From positions 57,821,524-57,885,523 of the forward strand of contig CM070722.1 in the NCBI GenBank assembly GCA_036346275.1: a stretch of 64,000 bases of DNA, in the 5' to 3' direction. The DNA comes from Otatea glauca (taxonomy: Eukaryota > Streptophyta > Magnoliopsida > Poales > Poaceae). A program made the translations under genes and the position numbers. Within the stretch, counting starts at the first letter, position 1. Every line of letters starts with the position of its first letter. The notes under the pieces were generated by a model. It had not been told where the DNA came from, did no database searches, and saw only the letters and a program-made list of their open reading frames with translations. Below, piece after piece: positions 60,268-64,000 of this stretch.

Positions 60268-60646
60268 AGGAAGTCTTTTCCGTACTCCCAGGAGTACATA
60301 CTCCCATCTCTAATATACCACTTAAATGAACGCTTTATACTTCTTTATTACTTTTGGTATACTTCATTAATAATTCTACGATACTCCAATACGACATGGT
60401 TGAAAAACTTTCATCCGAGCCTTTATTTTTTTCGCTACATACCCTTTTCCATATGTAAAAGGAATATATAAACAAATTATGATACAAAGGGTGGACTTTA
60501 ATGAAATTTTTCATGGAACTCACTTTGGGGTATCTGATAATCAGTATTAGAGTATACTCAAAAGGATAAAGAGGTATAACAACGTTATTTAAACGGTATA
60601 CTGGAGGTGGGAGTACGCACACCCAGGAGTATGGAATCATTTTCCT
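60268..60646 (-). mobile_element. Microsatellite-embedded MITE (Micron-like), copy 2, inverted
   Basis: The 379-bp element runs from AGGAAGTCTTTTCCGTACTC to ATGGAATCATTTTCCT and is bounded by TA repeats on both sides (60251-60267 and 60646-60656). It is the reverse complement of the element at 57169-57540 at moderate divergence. Confidence 0.75.
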
Positions 60647-60659
60647 ATATATATATCCA

Positions 60660-63120
60660 TTAGATGCTGGTCTAACAGCCCAAATTTTGAGTACTCCTTA
60701 TTCCTTAGCAACAAGATTCGCAAATACTTGCTACCTCTTTTATTATACGAGAGTGAGTATGGTACATGGTCCGATTTGAAAATCACAAATGCTAGCAAAT
60801 CACATGTGCACGTGGATCCATTTGGCACTTGCACTCACCAAGAACACATGTGGGATCGATGGTTGATTGGATTTTGTTTTGGAAGCTAATTAACCATATA
60901 CCACACACACACGCGCGCTACATCCTAGTACAATTAAGAATTAACCGAAGATTTACAAGTGGCTCGACCATATTAGCCACCTGTGTTACCGACATGCATG
61001 TTCTGTGTTAGCTAGTTGCTTGCCTCGTGGCGATGGACGTACGTGACATGCATGCATACCATATATAAGTCGTCTTTGCATGCATATTCTAATTGCCAAC
61101 ACGATCGATATCTATCATCATCTAAGTGCATGCTAACCCTAACTAACGTCCGGTCGATACGCTGCTATATATATGATCCCAAGAAAATGAGAACTGCTCT
61201 CCATCGATCATTACATGAACATGATCACCATGATCAGTGGTACGATCAATTTTCCACCGCAATCTAACGATGGCAGGAGAAGTGCAGCTACCTAGGATGC
61301 ATGCATGGATAGGCACGTGTCGACCTCATCAATCAACAACTGCTGCCATGTCCTACTGATTCGTGATGAATCGAAGCCCAGGCCCGGCCTGACGACGTAC
61401 ATAGATAGATAAACTGCACGCGCCAACACAATACGTACGCTTGCATCCGCACGTGCAGCCCCGGTGCGCGAGCGTGCGTGCCATATTATGTGCACACTAC
61501 TTTTTAGTAGTGCCAATTATGCATGCACGCGTGCAATTGTACAGCTGCTGCTGCTGCACGCATCGCACGCACACGTACGTTTACATGTGAAGAGTGTGGG
61601 ACACACGAACAACGTACGGTACTCATGCATGCACGCAGCCGTACGTACGGGCTGTGCGTACGTACCATAATATATCTACTTGTGCACGGCACGTACGTAC
61701 GCGAGTGCTTGCAAGATATTTTGTAGCAGTATATATAACTTGTATAAGCATGCGTTGCATGCGGTGGCTGAGCCCATGGGCCATGGACCGTACCGATCTG
61801 ACGGCCTGTCGATCGACACGTATACGTAGAGCGTCGAGGCCCCTGGCGATCTGGATGCAACGCATGCACGGCGGAGCCGACCGGCGGTGTGCTGCGTGAG
61901 GCCAGAGACACCACATGCATGACCGATGGATCGATGGCGACGCGCACGCACTAGTGTGTGTACGGTTTTAGATAGCTGTTCTTGGCTTGCTTGCTGGCCG
62001 ATCATGCAAACGCCTCGAGCGATCGGCCCCGTGCAATGACCTGTTAAAGCTGTGACCCAATCATCGATCGTAATCTGCAGGTGCATGCTGCGGCACACAG
62101 TTTGCTCACTGTTTGTTCTGATATGTGAGTGTAGTGTAACTGTGCATATAATTGTTGGACATGATGAGAGCGCGGGCAGTGCCCGACATTCCATGCCGAT
62201 AACTTAGATTTTTTTTATAATTACTGCATGAAACTCAATACAGTGTGAGCAAGAGATATTAATCGCTCTTACGGTGAGAATGAGATGGGTGATCAATGCC
62301 AAACGTACCTATATCCACGAGTTGTTAAGGGCGAAGGAGCAAGGCATGCAGCTAGCTTAGGGATCGATGCTCCATGAAGACACGTGAACGTAGGCTAGAG
62401 ATAGGCTAGCTAACAGCAGCAAGCTGCTGGATCGGTCGCTGGATGTTTTGCAACAGGCCAATACAATGATACAAGCAGATCTACCAATTAACACATGCAA
62501 TCGTGGACCATGCGTCGACCCATGCAGCAACAGTACTTTCTAGCTAGCCTGGGCACCGACACTTCACTAGCCTACCCTAGCTAGCGCACGTACGGACGCG
62601 CGCTTTTCCCAATTGTTGGTGCAGTGCAAGTGTGCAACCATGCATGCAACCAACGCCAGACAGGTAGACAGGCACCAAGTAGTTGTGTAGTTGTCAATCA
62701 TCTACGCATGGTCATTCGATTCGAGAGAGCTAGCGTACGCACGCATTTTAAAACGTACAATGTCTAGCTGTAACACCGAATGGATATGCGTGTGCGTCCA
62801 TGCATGCAATGCAACAAGAAGAAGATGATCGGTTGACGCATGGATCTCATGTAGCCTTTACAAGCTAGCTAGCTCGCCCTGTCTTTTCGGGCAAAACACA
62901 TAAATGTAGCCTTCAGGGCATGCATGTACCGTCGGTCCTTTTGCTACAGTAAGAACGCCAGCATCGATCGATCATCTATCCCTAAACATCCAAGTAAAAT
63001 CGATCTGGCACTCTTTTAAGTCAATCGATAGCTGCAGTGCCGCGCTACAGTACCGGGCCGGCGCAATGTTGATCAATGGATGAATTATTCGAATATTTAC
63101 TGCTGTATCCTGTTAAATTT
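60660..63120. other. Intergenic DNA rich in TGCATGC and CGTACG motifs, no gene
   Basis: The region is unusually dense in self-complementary tetra- to octanucleotides (tgcatgca, cgtacgta, gctagcta, gatcgatc), mainly 61000-62950. Open frames across 61500-62200 have no protein-like composition. It may be the promoter or flank of a gene beyond the right edge. Confidence 0.4.
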
Positions 63121-63437
63121 TTATTTTAAAAAAATTAGCCCTCGTTACAATTTTTTGTATAGATTTGAACCCCGTGTGCTAAATTTTATTTTAAAATTAG
63201 CCATCGTCATAATTTTTTTACCTATTTGACTTCTAGGCCCGCAAAAACCGTGTGCGCTCAGGAGGCGATGCCCAGGTAAAGCAGTCCAACACGTGGTGGC
63301 AAAAAAAAGCGAAAAACAAAAAAAACGAGAGAGGAGGCATGCATCGGACTGGGAGTGTTGCATGTTACGGTCCGTTGTATGCTACAGTTTTTTTTCTCAA
63401 TCTTTTTCTTTTTTTTTGTTGTGAGAGGAGGCTAATT

Positions 63438-64000
63438 ATGAAAAAAAATACAATTTTATTTTATCAGGTTTTATAAATGCATTACAATAGAAACAAATTT
63501 GTACGACGGTTACTTCTCAAAAAATAATTCTGCAGGTAACATTTTATTACTTTTATTATTGCAAAAACAAAATATTATTGAAGGTAACATTTTAATTTTT
63601 AGAACTTGCCGGTATTATATTATTCTCTTTTCGTAAAATATCTGAGGACTCGTATTCTGCGGGCCCAATTACCGTCAATAATTCTGTGGGCCATCAATAA
63701 ATTTTTTGTTGCAATAATAAAAGTAATTATAAATATTACCTGTATAAAAATATTATTGGCGGTAATTTGATTTGCATAATTATTAAGTGATTGGGTCCGT
63801 AAAATATGGTTCCTCAAATATATATTGTTATATTGTGCCCCTCCGTAGAATATGGGTCCTCAAAATATTTATGGTACGTACGACCTGCAATTTTGAGAAC
63901 TAGTCGACGTACTATTTTTTCATAACTAACCATCGTACAAATTTTTTTCTATTGTAATGCATTTACAAAACCTGATAAAATAAAAATGCATTTTTTTTTC
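63438..64000. repeat. Inverted repeat at the right edge, probably a TIR element cut by the window
   Basis: The left arm (about 63446-63520) 'ttttatcaggttttataaat' ... 'tgtacgacggttactt' is mirrored by the right arm (about 63925-63990) 'aaccatcgtacaaattt' ... 'acaaaacctgataaaat'. The interior is AT-rich with 'attctg.gggccc' phrases. Outer ends and duplication may fall beyond the window. Confidence 0.65.

Noticed and set aside
61504..62194. Open frames of 97-172 codons on the - strand
   Set aside because: Composition follows cgtacg/tgcatg repeats; no motif, no splice context and no strand preference.

Overview
The window is nuclear DNA of a grass (Poaceae). The evidence is three intron-containing plant genes with GC-rich, GC3-rich exons, separated by AT-rich DNA full of grass-type transposons: CACTA, hAT, Mutator-like and Stowaway MITEs, solo LTRs and a LINE remnant. 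The species cannot be fixed from the sequence alone.

Genes. Two amino acid permease (AAP family) genes lie head to tail on the + strand: AAP-A (5271-12582, 483 aa) and AAP-B (19230-27682, 475 aa). They share six exons; the first five have identical lengths (112, 234, 94, 218, 140 nt) and identical phases, so they are a tandem duplication. In both, a short exon 1 encoding the acidic N-terminal tail is cut off from the transporter core by a very large first intron (5.4 and 6.5 kb) filled with transposons. On the - strand at 41830-46183 is a six-exon CHR8/CSB (ERCC6/Rad26-type) SWI2/SNF2 ATPase of 1205 aa, the plant transcription-coupled-repair factor. Nothing suggests the permeases and CHR8 act together.

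Layout. 1-5100: dispersed and tandem repeats, an LTR-like segment and an hAT element ending 170 bp before the AAP-A start codon. 5.1-12.6 kb: AAP-A. 12.6-19.0 kb: LINE remnant, solo LTR with target-site duplication (TSD), a TIR element. 19.2-27.7 kb: AAP-B, whose intron 1 holds a 2.96-kb CACTA element carrying fragments of an ABCG transporter gene and a RAB-H (Rab6-type) GTPase gene plus a large near-palindrome. 27.7-41.8 kb: nested MITEs, a 3.2-kb probable solo LTR, and a 3.6-kb hAT element with degraded transposase remnants. 41.8-46.2 kb: CHR8. 46.4-64 kb: no convincing gene; a Copia-type 3' LTR, a TIR element, two microsatellite-embedded MITEs in inverted orientation around a duplicated repeat block, and an inverted repeat at the right edge.

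Most distinctive points: the gene-capturing CACTA with its palindrome inside an AAP intron; two GC-AG introns needed by (AAP-B) or strongly favoured by (CHR8) the gene models; and a set of hAT-type elements whose 8-bp TSDs are still exact or nearly so.
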